Assembly: GCA_965237405.1 (NCBI GenBank)
Contig: OZ250139.1
Coordinates: 248,001 to 312,000 of the forward strand
From: CAUZIB01 sp963663925
GTDB taxonomy: Bacteria; Acidobacteriota; Vicinamibacteria; Vicinamibacterales; UBA8438
Direction of reading: 5' to 3'
Length of the DNA stretch: 64,000 nucleotides
Shown here: one piece after another, positions 26,294-35,758 of the stretch
How positions within the stretch are numbered: the first letter of the stretch is position 1
How the letters are laid out: the number at the start of each line of letters is the position of its first letter
Program-made: the position numbers and the translations under genes
The notes under the pieces: generated by a model
What the model was told of the DNA's origin: nothing
Databases searched by the model: none
What the model saw: only the letters and a program-made list of their open reading frames with translations

Positions 26294-27322
26294 ATGACCC
26301 CGCACGAGACCGCCTCGACCACCACGCCTGGTGACTCACGCGCGACGGCGCCGCCACCGCGCACATTCGGCCCCCAAGGGCTGACCCTGGGGGACCTCAT
26401 CGACGCCTACCTCCAGGACTACCATGTCCGGCAGTTCCGGTCCGTCAGTACCGCCCGCGGCCGGGTTGTTCATCTCACCGCGTTCTTCGGCCGCGCCGCA
26501 CGAGCCGCCGCGCTGACCACCTACCAGATCCGCCAGTACCAACTCGCCCGGCGCGCTGCCGGGGCGGCCACCGGCACCATCAACCGCGAGACATCGGCGC
26601 TCCACCGCATGTGCACGCTCGCCGTCCACTGGGGCTGGCTCGACACCGTGCCTGGCTTCCCCGACCGGCTCCGCGAGAATCCCCCCCGCCAGGGCTTCTT
26701 CGAGCACCCCGAATACCTCGCCGTCCGCGTCCATCTGCCCGCCACGTGGCAGGATATCCTCGATCTGGCTTACTACTCCGGCTGGCGCAAGAATGAGATC
26801 CTTGGTCTCACATGGGAGGAGATTGACATGGCCGGTGGCGTCATCCGGCTCTCGCCGGCCCGCTCGAAGACGCTGGTCGGGCGGATTCTCCCGATCTCAC
26901 AACCCATCGCCGAGGCCCTGGGGCGGCGGCGGGCACGCCGCGACCCAGACAGCCCGCTGGTCTTCCAGCGCGACGGCATCCCCGTCCGCCGCTGGCGCAC
27001 GGCGTGGCGCACCGCCTGCCAGGCGGCTGGCGTGCCGACCCGCTTCCTTCACGATTGCCGCCGCACCGCCGCCCGTAACCTGATTCGCGCGAACGTCCCC
27101 GAGCGGGTCGCCATGCTCCTGACCGGGCACAAGAGCCGCGCCATCTTCGACCGCTACAACATTATCAACGAGCAGGAACTGCTCGACGCCGGAGACCAAC
27201 TCGTCGAGTATCTGGCGCAGCAGGCGCAGGCGGTACCAGCCCGTCGGCGGTCCCACGCGGCCGGTCCCGCCGCCCCGCGAACGACCCCGGCCCTCCGCCT
27301 CGTGCGACGCGGCACCGCGTAA
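26294..27322 (+). CDS. tyrosine recombinase / phage integrase (342 aa)
   Basis: Site-specific recombinase. An N-terminal SAM-like DNA-binding domain (about 30-125; LTLGDLIDAYLQDY) precedes the catalytic domain with R165 (SGWRKNEIL), K192 (ARSKTLVGR), H253 and R256 (LHDCRRTAA), H279 (LTGHKS) and nucleophile Y288 (FDRYNI). All six key residues are present. ATG 26294 follows an aaaggagga ribosome-binding site; the open frame upstream is not needed. Fragments of the same family lie at 48266 and 51145. Cognate att sites are not identified. Confidence 0.92.
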   Translation: MTPHETASTTTPGDSRATAPPPRTFGPQGLTLGDLIDAYLQDYHVRQFRSVSTARGRVVHLTAFFGRAARAAALTTYQIRQYQLARRAAGAATGTINRETSALHRMCTLAVHWGWLDTVPGFPDRLRENPPRQGFFEHPEYLAVRVHLPATWQDILDLAYYSGWRKNEILGLTWEEIDMAGGVIRLSPARSKTLVGRILPISQPIAEALGRRRARRDPDSPLVFQRDGIPVRRWRTAWRTACQAAGVPTRFLHDCRRTAARNLIRANVPERVAMLLTGHKSRAIFDRYNIINEQELLDAGDQLVEYLAQQAQAVPARRRSHAAGPAAPRTTPALRLVRRGTA

Positions 27323-27339
27323 GCCCCCCCCCCCGGCCC

Positions 27340-27520
27340 CAGGCTCACAGCCTCAGACCGGGGGGCCGGACACCGCACGTTTGTGCGCCGCAGCTCGCGT
27401 CCAGGCCCCCGAGTACTGGCCGGCCCGCGATCGTGGCACACGCGGCGACGGGGCGGGCCGACGCGGCCCAACACACGCACGCGCCGGACCTGGCTGCGGG
27501 GCTCCATGCCGAAAGGCTGT
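27340..27520 (+). repeat. conserved region downstream of integrase, copy 1
   Basis: About 180 bases after the integrase stop resemble the sequence after the integrase fragment at 51145-51296 (gccggacaccgc, cgcgtccaggccc, gcgggccgacgcggcc all shared). It may be an attachment or regulatory region, or a minus-strand small gene, since RV-V-GRVGP-RR-VC is conserved in translation of both copies. The same stretch of more than 300 bases holds no other supported gene. Confidence 0.5.
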
Positions 27521-27570
27521 GCGCCTTCCGCTGAGAACCGACCAGACGTGGTGCTATTCGGTACGAATCG

Positions 27571-27593
27571 GGAAGCCCCCCCGGGGGGCTTCC
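27571..27593. terminator. perfect G+C-rich hairpin, possible terminator
   Basis: ggaagcccccc pairs with ggggggcttcc around a single C (11-bp stem). No T run follows, so intrinsic termination is uncertain. It lies between the integrase region and the decarboxylase scrap. Confidence 0.35.
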
Positions 27594-27624
27594 GTGCCAA
27601 CCCCGGCGGCGTCGGCGAGGACGC

Positions 27625-27810
27625 CTGCCCAACCTGAACCGCACGGTGCTGGCGCGCGTGTTCTGGGGCGAGCGAGCGTTCCTGTCGTCCACCATGGTCA
27701 ACAAGCAATTCGTCCTGCGGCTGTGTATCGTGAACTACCACACGACCTGGGATGACGTGCGGGAGACGTTTGAAGCCGTTGAGCGGTTTGCTATCGAGGC
27801 GCGCGAATAG
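27625..27810 (+). pseudogene. PLP-dependent decarboxylase, C-terminal scrap
   Basis: The frame gives LNRTVLARVFWGERAFLSST, KQFVLRLCIVNYHTTWDDV and a stop at 27810. This is the C-terminal end of group II pyridoxal-phosphate decarboxylases (aromatic amino acid decarboxylase family: SST...G.FVLR.CI.N..T). Only about 60 codons remain; the PLP lysine region is lost. Confidence 0.7.
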
Positions 27811-27913
27811 TCCCGGTCAAAACAGGACGAGTTGGCGGAGGATCTCAGTGCGGTCTCGAGAATCGATGAAGTCCGTTTCATTTTCCGTCACACGGGTCAA
27901 TCGCCTGCGGTGA

Positions 27914-28165
27914 GCTGCCGCAAGGGCCAGATTCGTCCCTGCCGCCAAAGACCCCGATCTATCGCCGGAGTGGAGCCCATCCGACGGCTGGTTCGCCAGT
28001 GCCTACGACCCCAGCAATCTGATGCGTGTTTTCGATACGCTGTGGCTCAAGGCGGGATTCACCCTGCATGCCTATGAGTTTCGGGCCGGCAGCAACGGCA
28101 ACGGCATCATTTGGGCAATGCCGTCCGATGCCCCGCTGGTTGCGCCGGGCGAGTGTCCCAGGCTC
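27914..28165 (+). pseudogene. unidentified gene fragment
   Basis: An open stretch with plausible protein character (FVPAAKDPDLSPEWSPSDGW, then LWLKAGFTLHAYEFRAGSNG and GNGIIWAMPSDAPL) runs up to the IS5 end at 28170, where it is cut. A stop lies just upstream at 27911 and the preceding sequence is in another frame, so it is a remnant of a larger protein. Family not identified. Confidence 0.5.
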
Positions 28166-28169
28166 GATC

Positions 28170-29253
28170 GGCGCTGGTGCATGACTCGAAACTGACCGTC
28201 ACCGATCCCAACCCAGAGGCCAGTCACCGATCAATACTGTACGACTCTGGCCGACCGAGCTCGGGCATCTGGTTCAGGACGTTACACGCGACCACGGACT
28301 TGGCCACTCGCCCGCCGCGGGACCGGGCGCGCAGCCGATCCCCGAGAATCGATGTGTACCGAAAGAACGCCTTCTCCACCCGCGCCTGGAGCTGGTAGCC
28401 GGCCTCCTGCTTCCAGCGGCGCCGGCCGAGCGTCCGCACGTCCGTGATCGTGCGATCTCGCGCGCGCGCCCGCGGCCGACGCCGAGACACCCGCGCGGTC
28501 TTGGACGGTGGAACCACGACAGTCGCGTCACGCATCTCCGCCGCTGCGTAGAACGCGACCGTCTCGTAGGCCGCGGCAGCGGTCACCCGTGCGATCGCAT
28601 CGTCGCCCGTCGCAATGAGGTCGATGCCAATGGTCGCGTCATCCACCGTCGGCTCGGTCAGCGCGTGAGCGACGATCACGCCCGCTCGATCAACAGCACG
28701 ATGCAGCGTCTTCCCGTCTCGGTGGCCGCGTCCACCGTGGTGCACCGCAGCCCATTCGCCTTCGCCCACAATCGACAGTCCCGTGCTGTCGACGATGCGA
28801 TGGAGGGGTCCTCTCGATGGGATGCGGCGGCATGTAACCGCGAGAGACTGACTTCGTCGGGAGAGCGTGGTGGGGTCGGGGGCTGCGAGATCGACACCCA
28901 GCAACGACAAGACCGACCGCCAAACGCCTTCCGCTTGGCGCACGGGCACCCGGAAGACAAGGCGGAGTGTCAACGCCGTCTCGATCGCACAGTCCGAGAA
29001 CGTCTTCGGCGCGCCTGGTCGACCGGACGGCGACGGGCGCCACGCGTCCGTGGCGTCGGCAGAGAGCCCCAGCGTCACGTCCCCTCGCTGGACCAAGGCC
29101 TGCGCGTACGCTGACCAATTCCACACGCGATACTTCGTCTTGTGCTTCGGATGGACCTTTGATCTCATGTCGAGATCGTGCACCCGCAGCGGTCACCGTG
29201 GCCAGAGAGCCTACCGCTGCCTCGTCGCAGCCGAAGGGTTGTGCACCAACGCC
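28170..29253 (-). mobile_element. IS5-family element (IS903-like), type B
   Basis: Ends ggcgctggtgca and (complement) ggcgttggtgca form the terminal inverted repeat. A left-end fragment of the same element occurs at 61144-61301. No 9-bp target duplication is visible. Confidence 0.85.
28224..29183 (-). CDS. IS5-family transposase (IS903-like), ~319 aa
   Basis: Intact DDE transposase: N-terminal SKVHPKHKTKYRVWNWSAYA, D in RIVDSTGLSIVGEGEW, D in TAAAAYETVAF region, E in ARVEKAFFRYTSILGD. At the usual second Asp position the motif reads TAAAAYE rather than ADAAYD, so a catalytic Asp may be missing and activity is doubtful. An internal ATG (MRSKVHPKH) is the likelier start, five codons in. Confidence 0.85.
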   Translation of the reverse strand: MHDLDMRSKVHPKHKTKYRVWNWSAYAQALVQRGDVTLGLSADATDAWRPSPSGRPGAPKTFSDCAIETALTLRLVFRVPVRQAEGVWRSVLSLLGVDLAAPDPTTLSRRSQSLAVTCRRIPSRGPLHRIVDSTGLSIVGEGEWAAVHHGGRGHRDGKTLHRAVDRAGVIVAHALTEPTVDDATIGIDLIATGDDAIARVTAAAAYETVAFYAAAEMRDATVVVPPSKTARVSRRRPRARARDRTITDVRTLGRRRWKQEAGYQLQARVEKAFFRYTSILGDRLRARSRGGRVAKSVVACNVLNQMPELGRPESYSIDR

Positions 29254-29290
29254 GCTGTCCAGCAGCAGTACTTGGACCTTTACGACCGAA

Positions 29291-31870
29291 TCATTCGATC
29301 TGCAAACGGTCCACCATGACGCCCAGCTGGCGGGTATCGCCACCACCGAGCGACTCACTCGGGGTCCACGTGCTCGAGGTGAGCATGACCTGGATCACCT
29401 CGTCGCTCGCCATGATTTCCGCAGCGTGCTCGGGCGCGATCGCGAAGGCATATGGCTTGAACCCGTCGCTCACCGTGGCGGTGCCAAGGAGTCGGTTCGT
29501 CAGGACCACGTCGACCGTCGCGGGAGGCAGGGTGGCGGGCCGCCCACCGGCGCTGAACCACAGCGTCAGGGTCTGGACGCTCTGTGTCACCGCAGGAACG
29601 AGGATGAACGATGCTTCCTGTGACCAGCGGAACGTGAGATCGCTGCTGCCGCGTTCCTTGCCGTGGAACCGCACGACGTGGAGGTCGTCCATCTGCCCGA
29701 TGTCGAGGTCGAAACTGTCCGCGGTCTCCACCCGCGGAGCGAGCTCGTAGATGCCGAAGTCGTACTGTTTCAACCGTACTTCTTGGGGTATGGTCGGATA
29801 CGAGCGTTCGTACTCGGGAACAAAGAACCGATCGGCACTGACGGGGATGGCCGTCGTGGTCCGCGACAGTATTCGACTGCCACCGCCACCTACGAACAGG
29901 ACTCGTCGATACCGTCCCCGCGCCCACGTCAGGAACTCGGCGAAGGATTGCTTGTCCGGCTCTCGGGCACTCAGAAGGAGGATGTTCCGCGCATACACGT
30001 ACGCGAGCGGCACCGCCAGGGTATGCAGGTCTGACGCATCGCGGGCCTCCACCAGCACGAGGTCGTCGTCGGCGAATTGTCCTTCCAGAACCTCGAGACG
30101 CGAGATGACTCCCGCATACTCCACGTAATCCAGGATTGGCAGGGTCGCGTAGAAGAACTGTGATGAGAGGAAGGCCAGCACGACGATGCTGGGCACCAGA
30201 GCGGCCACGCGTAACAGACCGGGTTGTGCGCGGCGCCAGGTTGCCGACAGCGGAGACGCGACGGCGGCACCGATGAGCAGGCACGTCGCAGGAAGAATGA
30301 TCGGCAAGAACCGACGGGCCATCCAGCAGTGCTCGGGGATGATCCGGATTTTGTAGAAGATGAAGCATGCAAAGACGAGTGTCGGGATCACAAAGGTCAC
30401 GCTGCGCCAGAACGACTGGCGAACCAGGATCGCCAAACCAGCGAGTGCAGTGACGAGGCCCACCGGCGTCACGTAGACCGCGGCAAACTCTCTGAGAGCC
30501 GCCGCGTCGTGCGTGGCCAGACGACCCACGGGCATCCTGAAGAAGTATGCATAGATGGCCAGGCTCATCACGCTTCCGAGCAGGATCCGGGGGAACCAGA
30601 TCCGGAGCGTCGCGCGGAGGCGACCCAACTGAGACAGCCAGAGCGTCACGAGAAGCGCAAGCGTGCCCGACCCCATCACCACTGGCTCAAGCTGCCACGC
30701 TCGTAGGATGATGCCCAACGGTCGCTCCAGATACTCGCTCAAGGTCGTGGTGAAGTACCAGGTCACCAGCGCCGCTCCCACCAAAAGCGGAAGGAAGACT
30801 CGCCATGGCGTCGGCCGTTCGTCCACCCGTGCGAGGAGAAGGGAGAGACCGACGCCGGCCACGAGCAGGGTCGCGGAGAAATGGGTGAACACTGACAGCG
30901 TCAGCAAGAGCGCGACGATCGGAGCGAAGAAACGGTCGCTCTCGACACTTGATCGACTCGCGGCCAGGATCGACGAAAACCCGAGGAGCTGCAGGAGGAT
31001 CTCTGCGTTCGGATATCGGCTGTACCAAACCTGCGCCACGTTCAATGTGAGCAGCAGGGTTCCTCCGACGGCCGCCGGTCGACCGCAGAGCCAGACACCG
31101 CAGAAGTAGACCGCGAGCACTCCTAACACAGCAAGCACCACGTTCATCTGCCGCGCCCCCGTCAAGCCGTTGACGCCGTATCCGATTGCCACCCACACCG
31201 GGTACAGATGCGGAAACTGTCCAACCACGCGGCCCTGGTCCGGGTCGACCACAAAAAAGGCCATGAAGCGCACGCCGTAGTACGCAGGGCTCGGTCTTTT
31301 CGGAAAGAACAAGTCACGGAACTCGTCGGGAACCGATGAGACCAGATCATCATCGATGGTCAGCGACCCTCGCTGGGCTATCTGGATACCCTCGTTGACG
31401 TAGACGCCCGGGTCACGACCGCCGATGACGTACTCCGATGGCGGAACGTAGGTGAACACCGCCAGGGCGACGAGCCCGATGGCAGCGGGGATCAAGGCCG
31501 TGTGCCCAGCCCGGGGTGAACTCCGGGGTAGCCGCAGTCGGCCCCGACTCACCACGACGAGAAGGCTGCTCAGTCCCGCGTTGAACCACAGAAGACGGTC
31601 GAACTGATACCAGCTTGCGGCGGCCAGCCCCATCCCCACCGCGGACGAGATCGCAACGCTCAGGGTGACATACCAGAAGACGCGCTCTTCAGCGGACAGA
31701 CGGGCCCTGAGCTCGCGTCGCGCAATCGGAAGCCGAAACAGAAGGGCGCCGGGCAGGTAGACGATGAGGAGGACGAAAAGCGCGGTGCCCAACATGAGCG
31801 ATCCGCCGAACCGTACCATGCGGTGTTCGGGTCTCGCAACGAAAGCCCCGAAACCTGGCCGGTACGTCAC
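29291..31870 (-). CDS. GT-C-like polytopic membrane protein (859 aa)
   Basis: Large integral membrane protein with roughly a dozen hydrophobic segments in residues 20-560 and a soluble C-terminal part (about 570-859). The loop GGRDPGVYVNEG after the third or fourth span resembles the acidic first extracytoplasmic loop of GT-C glycosyltransferases (ArnT/GT39-like), so a lipid-linked sugar transferase is plausible but unproven. The tail contains LTLWFSAGGRP and ATVSDGFKPYAF, a beta-sandwich-like region with a decayed paralogue at 43470-43969. The GTG start at 31870 overlaps the cas1 stop; ATG at about 31819 (MVRFGGSLMLGTALF) is a good alternative. Confidence 0.75.
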   Translation of the reverse strand: MTYRPGFGAFVARPEHRMVRFGGSLMLGTALFVLLIVYLPGALLFRLPIARRELRARLSAEERVFWYVTLSVAISSAVGMGLAAASWYQFDRLLWFNAGLSSLLVVVSRGRLRLPRSSPRAGHTALIPAAIGLVALAVFTYVPPSEYVIGGRDPGVYVNEGIQIAQRGSLTIDDDLVSSVPDEFRDLFFPKRPSPAYYGVRFMAFFVVDPDQGRVVGQFPHLYPVWVAIGYGVNGLTGARQMNVVLAVLGVLAVYFCGVWLCGRPAAVGGTLLLTLNVAQVWYSRYPNAEILLQLLGFSSILAASRSSVESDRFFAPIVALLLTLSVFTHFSATLLVAGVGLSLLLARVDERPTPWRVFLPLLVGAALVTWYFTTTLSEYLERPLGIILRAWQLEPVVMGSGTLALLVTLWLSQLGRLRATLRIWFPRILLGSVMSLAIYAYFFRMPVGRLATHDAAALREFAAVYVTPVGLVTALAGLAILVRQSFWRSVTFVIPTLVFACFIFYKIRIIPEHCWMARRFLPIILPATCLLIGAAVASPLSATWRRAQPGLLRVAALVPSIVVLAFLSSQFFYATLPILDYVEYAGVISRLEVLEGQFADDDLVLVEARDASDLHTLAVPLAYVYARNILLLSAREPDKQSFAEFLTWARGRYRRVLFVGGGGSRILSRTTTAIPVSADRFFVPEYERSYPTIPQEVRLKQYDFGIYELAPRVETADSFDLDIGQMDDLHVVRFHGKERGSSDLTFRWSQEASFILVPAVTQSVQTLTLWFSAGGRPATLPPATVDVVLTNRLLGTATVSDGFKPYAFAIAPEHAAEIMASDEVIQVMLTSSTWTPSESLGGGDTRQLGVMVDRLQIE

Positions 31871-32751
31871 GGGTCACGATTACGCACATCGGCATCGAAC
31901 ATCTCCTTGATCCGGTCAATCATCTTGGGGATGAGCTTTCGGCGTCGGAACTCCTGGCCGGCGAGCCGCCGGACGCAACGTTCCAGCGGTAGCGACGGAT
32001 CGCGTTTGTGGGCGCGCACGGCGCCGAACGCGACAGGCAGCGTAGCTTCGCCCCGATACAGGTCGGCGATGTCGAGCACGAACGCGATCCCGGAGTCCTC
32101 GTGAATGAAGCCCAATTGCGGTAGAGCGCCGACTCCAATAACGGCGACCGAGGCCGCCGCCTCGACGGCGGTAGCGGCATGGTTGATGGCCTGGTTCGGC
32201 AAGTCGGCTGCGTCAGGGTTGCCACGGTCGTAGCGACGGCCTTTCCACGTCACGCCGTATTGCTGGGCGGTCGTCTGATAGAGCGCTCGCATGCGCGCGC
32301 CCTCGATGCCGCGTAGCGCTTCCAGTTCGCGATGTGGCAGCACTTCGCCCATACGCCAGGCGTACAAGCGGCGGGCAAGACCAAGCCGTGCCTCCGCGTC
32401 GGCCCATATCTTGACTTGACGGCGGGCGATAGCGGAGTGGTCGGGTCCCAGTGGCGGCGCCGTGTAGGCCGCACGCCGTCCTCGCCTACAGCGACCAGAC
32501 AGGTTGCCGTGTCGGGCGCAGAGTCGGAGCGCGTCGTGGCTCACGGTGCTGCCCGGGCAGATCAGCAGGATCGACACCATCTGGAATGGAATGGCGTAGT
32601 CACCCGGTTTCAGGTCCCCGCCGCCGGCTGTCTGAAAATGCAGCGTGCCGTCCTCCACGGAAAGGTGGCCCCGAGAGAGCCAGACCAAGCCGTGCCGATC
32701 GGCGTGCGGGATGCGCGCGGTGTCGAGTCCGAGCCGGCCGACGAGGACCAT
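31867..32751 (-). CDS. cas1: CRISPR-associated Cas1, type I-E-like (294 aa)
   Basis: Integrase subunit of CRISPR adaptation. Conserved blocks: GLVWLSRGHLSVEDG, PGSTVSHDALRLCA, LRGIEGARMRALY, QQYGVTWKGRRYD, LGFIHEDSG, FVLDIADLYR. Metal-binding residues E150, H217 and D230 keep the spacing of E. coli Cas1 E141/H208/D221. Residues about 83-94 are out of register: reading one base over gives LVAVGEDGVR as expected, so two compensating indels occurred. The ATG at 32751 follows cas6e by 25 bases. No cas2 follows; the stop abuts a membrane protein gene. Confidence 0.88.
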   Translation of the reverse strand: MVLVGRLGLDTARIPHADRHGLVWLSRGHLSVEDGTLHFQTAGGGDLKPGDYAIPFQMVSILLICPGSTVSHDALRLCARHGNLSGRCRRGRRAAYTAPPLGPDHSAIARRQVKIWADAEARLGLARRLYAWRMGEVLPHRELEALRGIEGARMRALYQTTAQQYGVTWKGRRYDRGNPDAADLPNQAINHAATAVEAAASVAVIGVGALPQLGFIHEDSGIAFVLDIADLYRGEATLPVAFGAVRAHKRDPSLPLERCVRRLAGQEFRRRKLIPKMIDRIKEMFDADVRNRDP

Positions 32752-32776
32752 GACCAAATCACTCCGCTCTCCGGCG

Positions 32777-33639
32777 TCACGCCGGTCTAAGGAGCAGCAT
32801 GCCGAAACCGAAACCGCAATGACGACCAACACCGCCCGCGAGCAAGGCCGGAAAAGCCGCGGGGTCGGTGATGTCCAACAAGCCTGTAAAGCGGACGTCA
32901 GGCCGCGTGAGCCACTGCCGGGAGCGGTATCCGCTCGTGCTCCGAGGCCGGCGCAACAGGCGGACGGAGCGGTAGGCGTCCACCCGCACTGAGCCTGGCA
33001 CCAACGCAACGGCCTGCGGCCGTTCCGGCTGAGGTGCAAGTCGTTCCACGAGCCATTCTATGTAGATCCGGTCCCGTGCGAGGATCGGTTCACTTGTGTC
33101 CAACGCTCGGGCCGCGGCTACCTGGAAGGCGTCTACTTCTTTGCCTTTCGACAACGTCGTCGCAGGAAGGTGGGGTCGTTCCGATGTGGTGAGCGGTTTC
33201 ATGATCCGACGCACCGGGCAAGCCCGAAGGTCGAAGCGGAGTCGCAGGTTCTTTGGCCACCGAGTCGGCATCGGCCTGGACCCGCGTCCCCTCCCAGTCG
33301 ATAGCGGTCCGAAGCTCGTCGTCGCCAAGTTGCGCCAGGGTTCGAAGAGTCTCGACGGACGCGCGTACGTAACCGAACAGGTCGAGCATGCCGCCACGGG
33401 ATTCCGATCCGGTCGCCGTGCGCCGGCGCTCGCGCTGTCCCACCGACGAAATGACGAACGGACGCGGCGCCTCTGCGCCGAACAGACCGGTAAGCGCCGC
33501 GTGCAGTGCGTAGCCCATCTCGGCGTCCCGCGGCCGCCCACGACCATCGCCGGGGGGGGGGCAAGTAGCCACGATGAAGCGCCCAGGCGGTAAACGCGCG
33601 GAGGTCCACCGGCAAACGAATCAGGTGCAAGCCGGTCAC
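32777..33639 (-). pseudogene. cas6e: Cas6e (CasE) crRNA endonuclease, two frameshifts
   Basis: Starts MTGLHLIRLPVDLRAFTAWA at 33639 (ATGA overlap with cas5e). The frame breaks at a run of ten G (33552-33561), continues as MGYALHAALTGLFGAEAPRP and TLRTLAQLGDDELRTA, breaks again near 33250, and finishes with DRIYIEWLVERLAPQ, LLDITDPAAFPALLAGGVG and RHCGFGFGMLLLRPA. All conserved parts of a type I-E Cas6e are present but split over three frames, so no full-length protein is made unless the homopolymer is a sequencing error or slippage site. Confidence 0.85.
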
Positions 33640-34255
33640 GACGTACCTCCCGCTGCCGACGTATCGATCGGATTCACGGCGAGCGTGCCCCGCTTCACGA
33701 CCCGTTCGCCGCCGTGCAACTGATTCCGCCAGTCTGGCCGATCGATGACGCGGTATGTCCCAAGGCGCGCTTCGGGCGACAAGTCGCGTTCGTCATCGAC
33801 GGGCCATTCGGTCGTGACTTCTGCGCGGCCATTCAGATCAGCGGCGACTTCCGGCCACCGATCTGGAAAGACGTTAGGAACGCGCGCGAGGGCGTCGGTG
33901 AGGCTGGTTGCATCCTCGATGACACCGATGAACAGCCGTGTCGCCGGCAAGCACGGTTTGCGTCCAATGAATAGGGGACGTGCCGGCGCCGTCAGTGCAT
34001 CGCCGATCTCGTTCAGCGTCGGTACCTCATTCGCTGGCCAAAGGGACACAGCGCTCAGTACGCTGGCGTCGGCGCGGTAGCGGCGGAAACGGATGTGGGT
34101 GCCGTACCGCGCCTCCGGACCACCATCCCGATGCTCGGCGCTCCCGCGTCTCGTCCAGGCGGGGTTGCGGAGGTGCGCTTGGCCAAGGTCCACGGTCTGG
34201 TAGTCCTGCAGTTCCGCACCCTCGCGCACGAGTGCACTTATTGCGCCCCCGGTTT
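33636..34255 (-). pseudogene. cas5: Cas5e (CasD), N-terminally truncated
   Basis: The minus frame shows ISALVREGAELQDYQTVDLG, HIRFRRYRADASVLSAVSLW, RPLFIGRKPCLPATRLFIG and a C-terminal RLGTYRVIDRPDW, the middle and end of Cas5e. The first ~60-70 residues are replaced: homology stops near 34255, where foreign sequence resembling an IS3-family leader (ttttcttggacac, gaagggagaatctgatgtcc) begins. Cas7e, Cse1, Cse2 and Cas3, expected upstream, are absent. Confidence 0.85.
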
Positions 34256-34309
34256 TCTTGGACACGGATGAAGGGAGAATCTGATGTCCAAGGAGGTAGC
34301 GGGAATGGT

Positions 34310-34927
34310 TCAGTCGAGGAGGGTGAAGGGAGCTGGGTCGGCGCGACCGGAGTCGGCGCCAGCAGACGAGCGTCGAGCGCATTGAAGTGCCTGGAGGACT
34401 TCAGGAGCACCATGCTAGCCCAGAAGAACACCCCGGTGAGAGCCAGCACCACGATCGTCACGCGCTCGCTGCTGTCCAACCGGCCGAGGCCTCGCCCGGC
34501 GCCTCGTCCTCGGACCGTCATTTGGAGACTCACGGCCACGGTGAGAACTATGACAGCAGCGAACGCCGCGAGCAGTATTGGGTGTCTCGGATGAGAGACG
34601 TACACGAAGACGAAATTGACCTCTGCGACCAGGGCCTTGGCGGACTCATAGATAAAGACCATCAGGCTTTCTCGTCGCCGGGCGGCCCCGGGTAAGAGGG
34701 CGCCTGAGATCACATAATTCAGCCACAGATAGGCCCCGATCGGGACGGCCGCGCCGACCAGGGACCCCGCCAGGAGGCGCACCGCGCGCGGCCGGCCTTT
34801 CGCGGCGGCCCAGAGACAGCCGGCCAGTACCGGGACGAGCAGCACGAGGCCGACGTATCGAATGCAGAAGGCGGCCGCTACGGCTGTCGCCAAGATCACC
34901 GCCACAGACGCGCTCTCCCGGTCGAGG
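34310..34927 (-). pseudogene. GT39-like membrane glycosyltransferase fragment
   Basis: Minus-strand hydrophobic stretches (VAVILATAVAAAFCIRYVGL, LVLLVPVLAGCLWAAA, LAAFAAVIVLTVAVSL, VTIVVLALTGVFFWAS) end in RHFNALDARLLAP, a motif common near the C-terminus of GT39-type dolichyl-phosphate-mannose transferases. It is cut by the IS6 element at 34928 on one side and by the cas5 junction on the other. Confidence 0.6.
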
Positions 34928-35758
34928 GGTTGTGTTGCAACGTTGGCCGGTGGCGGCTGGTAGCCTGAAGAGATGGTGACGAAGGCAATTCGACCGGCGA
35001 TCTTCAAGTGGCGACAAACGGAGCCCGAGCTGATTCTGTGCGCCGTGCGCTGGCACCTGCGGTACTCACTCTCGTTCCGCGATGTCGAAGAACTGCTCAG
35101 CGAGTGCGGCTTGGAGGTAGACCACACGACGATCTGGCGCTGGGTCCAGCGCGACGGTCCCGAACTCGAGGAGAGGCTGCGCCGTCATCTCAAGCCCACC
35201 AAACAAGTCCTGGCGTGTCGATGAGACCTACGTTCGTGTCAAGGGGCGCTGGTGCTACCTCTACCGGGCCCTCGATTCCACCGGCGCCACGATCAACTTC
35301 GTGCTCTCGGGGCGACGCGATGCCGCAGCGGCCACACGCCTGTGCCGCAAGGCGCTGACTGATCCGGCACATCCTCAGCCCCGCGTCATCAACACGGACC
35401 AGGCACGCCTCTACGGCTCGGTGATTGCAGGAATGAAAAAGGAAGGCATCCTAAGACGCCGTTGCCGCCACCGGCCGGTCCAATACGTGAACAACATCGT
35501 GGAACAGGATCATCGAGCGATCAAACGACGCGTGAACGCCAAGCAGGGGTTTCGCGAGTTTCAGGCGGCGCGGCGAACCATCCAAGGCTACGAAACCATG
35601 CACATGATCCGGAAGGGACAGGCGAGGTGGGTGAGCGGGTCGGATATTCGGCGACAGATTCACTTCATCAACAAGCTGTTCGAAGTGGCGGCATGAGACG
35701 AAGCCGGGGCAACTCGACCAGTCGCGCTCTTGTCGCTTCTTGAAGGTTGCAACACATC
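34928..35758 (+). mobile_element. IS6-family element, copy 1
   Basis: Terminal repeats ggttgtgttgcaac and (complement) ggatgtgttgcaac. Same family as 52501-53332, in the opposite orientation. Confidence 0.85.
34973..35696 (+). pseudogene. IS6 transposase, frameshifted
   Basis: Starts MVTKAIRPAIFKWRQTEPEL and is intact through RLRRHLKPTK. A one-base change near 35206 then gives a stop at 35222-35224. The rest (RVDETYVRVKGRWCYLYRA, VINTDQARLYGSVIAG, NNIVEQDHRAIKRR) reads in the next frame to 35696. All three acidic residues remain. The intact sister is at 52564. Confidence 0.9.

Noticed and set aside
31800..34300. CRISPR array expected near cas1
   Set aside because: No regularly spaced direct repeats of 25-40 bases are visible here or elsewhere in the window.
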